Assembly: GCA_028280785.1 (NCBI GenBank)
Contig: JANQLF010000129.1
Coordinates: forward strand, 1-32,714
Length of the DNA stretch: 32,714 nt
Direction of reading: 5' to 3'
From: Planctomycetota bacterium
GTDB taxonomy: Bacteria; Planctomycetota; UBA11346
Shown: piece after piece, positions 32,220-32,714 of the stretch
Layout of the letters: every line of letters starts with the position of its first letter
Numbering within the stretch: the first letter of the stretch is position 1
The notes under the pieces: model-generated
What the model saw: only the letters and a program-made list of their open reading frames with translations
The model's database searches: none
What the model was told of the DNA's origin: nothing
Position numbers and translations under genes: made by a program

Positions 32220-32714
32220 TCACTTATCTGAATCAGCGTTCGCCAGGTCAGCCTTCAGATCATTGAGCCAATCGCGCGGTGATTTGCCATAAAACTTGTG
32301 AAAAGCGCGATTCATTTGCCGACTCGACTTGAAACCACTACGTTCAGCGACCAATTTGCGCTCCATCCCCGATCTCAAGTACGCTTGAGCCATATAGACA
32401 CGGCGTTTCAAAAGATGGTGAAGTGGTGTGAGTCCGTAGCTCTGTTTGTATACCGCAAAAGCTTGAGCACTGGCCAAACCGCTGGCCTTGATGATATCGT
32501 CAAGGTCGATGTCTCGTTGAAAATTAAGTCCAATAAAGTGATGCATGCGCTGCGCCGCTGGATGTTCAGCGTTGGCTTTATTGATCCCCTCAGCCTCAAT
32601 TTCATTAATTAATTGCATAAGCAGCAAACAACGTTGCTCATTGGACGCTTCATTAATTATTTTTTGCATCGCAGCCCAACAATGACTTCTATCAGCCCCA
32701 CCGCGATAGGCATT
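32220..32714 (-). CDS. AraC-family transcriptional regulator (tandem copy 2, 5' end cut by window)
   Basis: The frame stays open from the stop to the window edge (NAYRGGADRSHCW precedes the first internal Met), and this extra part matches DTYRGAADRALLW of copy 1. The gene therefore starts beyond 32714 and the Met at 32669 is internal. The visible 165 residues cover the linker and both helix-turn-helix motifs: DIIKASGLASAQAFAVYKQS and LVAERSGFKSSRQMNRAFHKF with KSPRDWL. A 35-residue run is identical to copy 1. It probably recognises the same or a very similar DNA site; the ligand domain is not visible. Confidence 0.88.
   Translation of the reverse strand, partial: NAYRGGADRSHCWAAMQKIINEASNEQRCLLLMQLINEIEAEGINKANAEHPAAQRMHHFIGLNFQRDIDLDDIIKASGLASAQAFAVYKQSYGLTPLHHLLKRRVYMAQAYLRSGMERKLVAERSGFKSSRQMNRAFHKFYGKSPRDWLNDLKADLANADSDK

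Noticed and set aside
32669-32669. Met at 32669 as the true start of the edge AraC gene
   Set aside because: The reading frame stays open to the window edge and the extra residues match the paralogue, so the gene is truncated by the window rather than short.
1-32714. Insertion sequences, phage genes, CRISPR arrays, toxin-antitoxin pairs, rRNA or tRNA genes
   Set aside because: I looked on both strands and found no transposase or integrase motifs, no regularly spaced repeats and no tRNA- or rRNA-like segments.

Overview
The window looks like a chromosomal segment from the Planctomycetes-Verrucomicrobia-Lentisphaerae (PVC) group; I cannot place it to phylum. The reasons are two very large polytopic membrane proteins of the DUF6785/DUF6784 type, several prepilin-like proteins with an 'AFTL(I/V)E' processing site, secreted beta-helix and squalene-cyclase-fold proteins with fibronectin-like N-termini, a formylglycine-enzyme-fold protein and a phytanoyl-CoA dioxygenase relative. 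Base composition is moderate to AT-leaning, and GTG and TTG starts with good ribosome binding sites are used several times. I see no rRNA, tRNA, CRISPR array, insertion sequence or phage gene.

Layout. 1-860: the 3' end of a LolD/MacB-type ABC ATPase, a compact block of inverted repeats that folds as a closed multi-helix junction, a decayed second copy of the ATPase C-terminal tail, and two operator-like palindromes. 858-6770: a secreted transglutaminase-like/TPR protein on +, meeting a minus-strand series: DUF457-type membrane hydrolase, secreted squalene-cyclase-fold protein, small split zinc-ribbon membrane protein, and PhyH-type dioxygenase. 6859-19731: a possible carbohydrate or peptide handling locus: a DUF6785-type protein and an AraC regulator on minus, then on + a secreted beta-helix protein, a second DUF6785-type protein and, overlapping it by four bases, a 1586-residue fusion of a degenerate M28 peptidase domain to an FtsX-type permease. 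19734-21488: another secreted beta-helix protein on minus. 21580-30970: a tight seven-gene minus-strand operon encoding pseudopilins in the order G-like, G, H, I, J, K-like, ending in a formylglycine-enzyme-fold protein. 31349-32714: two tandem paralogous AraC regulators, the upstream one cut by the window edge.

How the genes may work together (inference). The pseudopilin operon keeps the G-H-I-J-K order of type II secretion operons but has enlarged subunits and no secretin, ATPase or platform protein nearby. It would need core machinery encoded elsewhere, and the terminal formylglycine-enzyme-fold protein could be its cargo or a tip-associated binding protein. The DUF6785 protein translationally coupled to the degenerate-peptidase/FtsX fusion is the best candidate here for an undescribed envelope transport or mechanotransmission system; the partial ATPase at the left edge is the kind of partner an FtsX permease needs, though it lies about 14.5 kb away.
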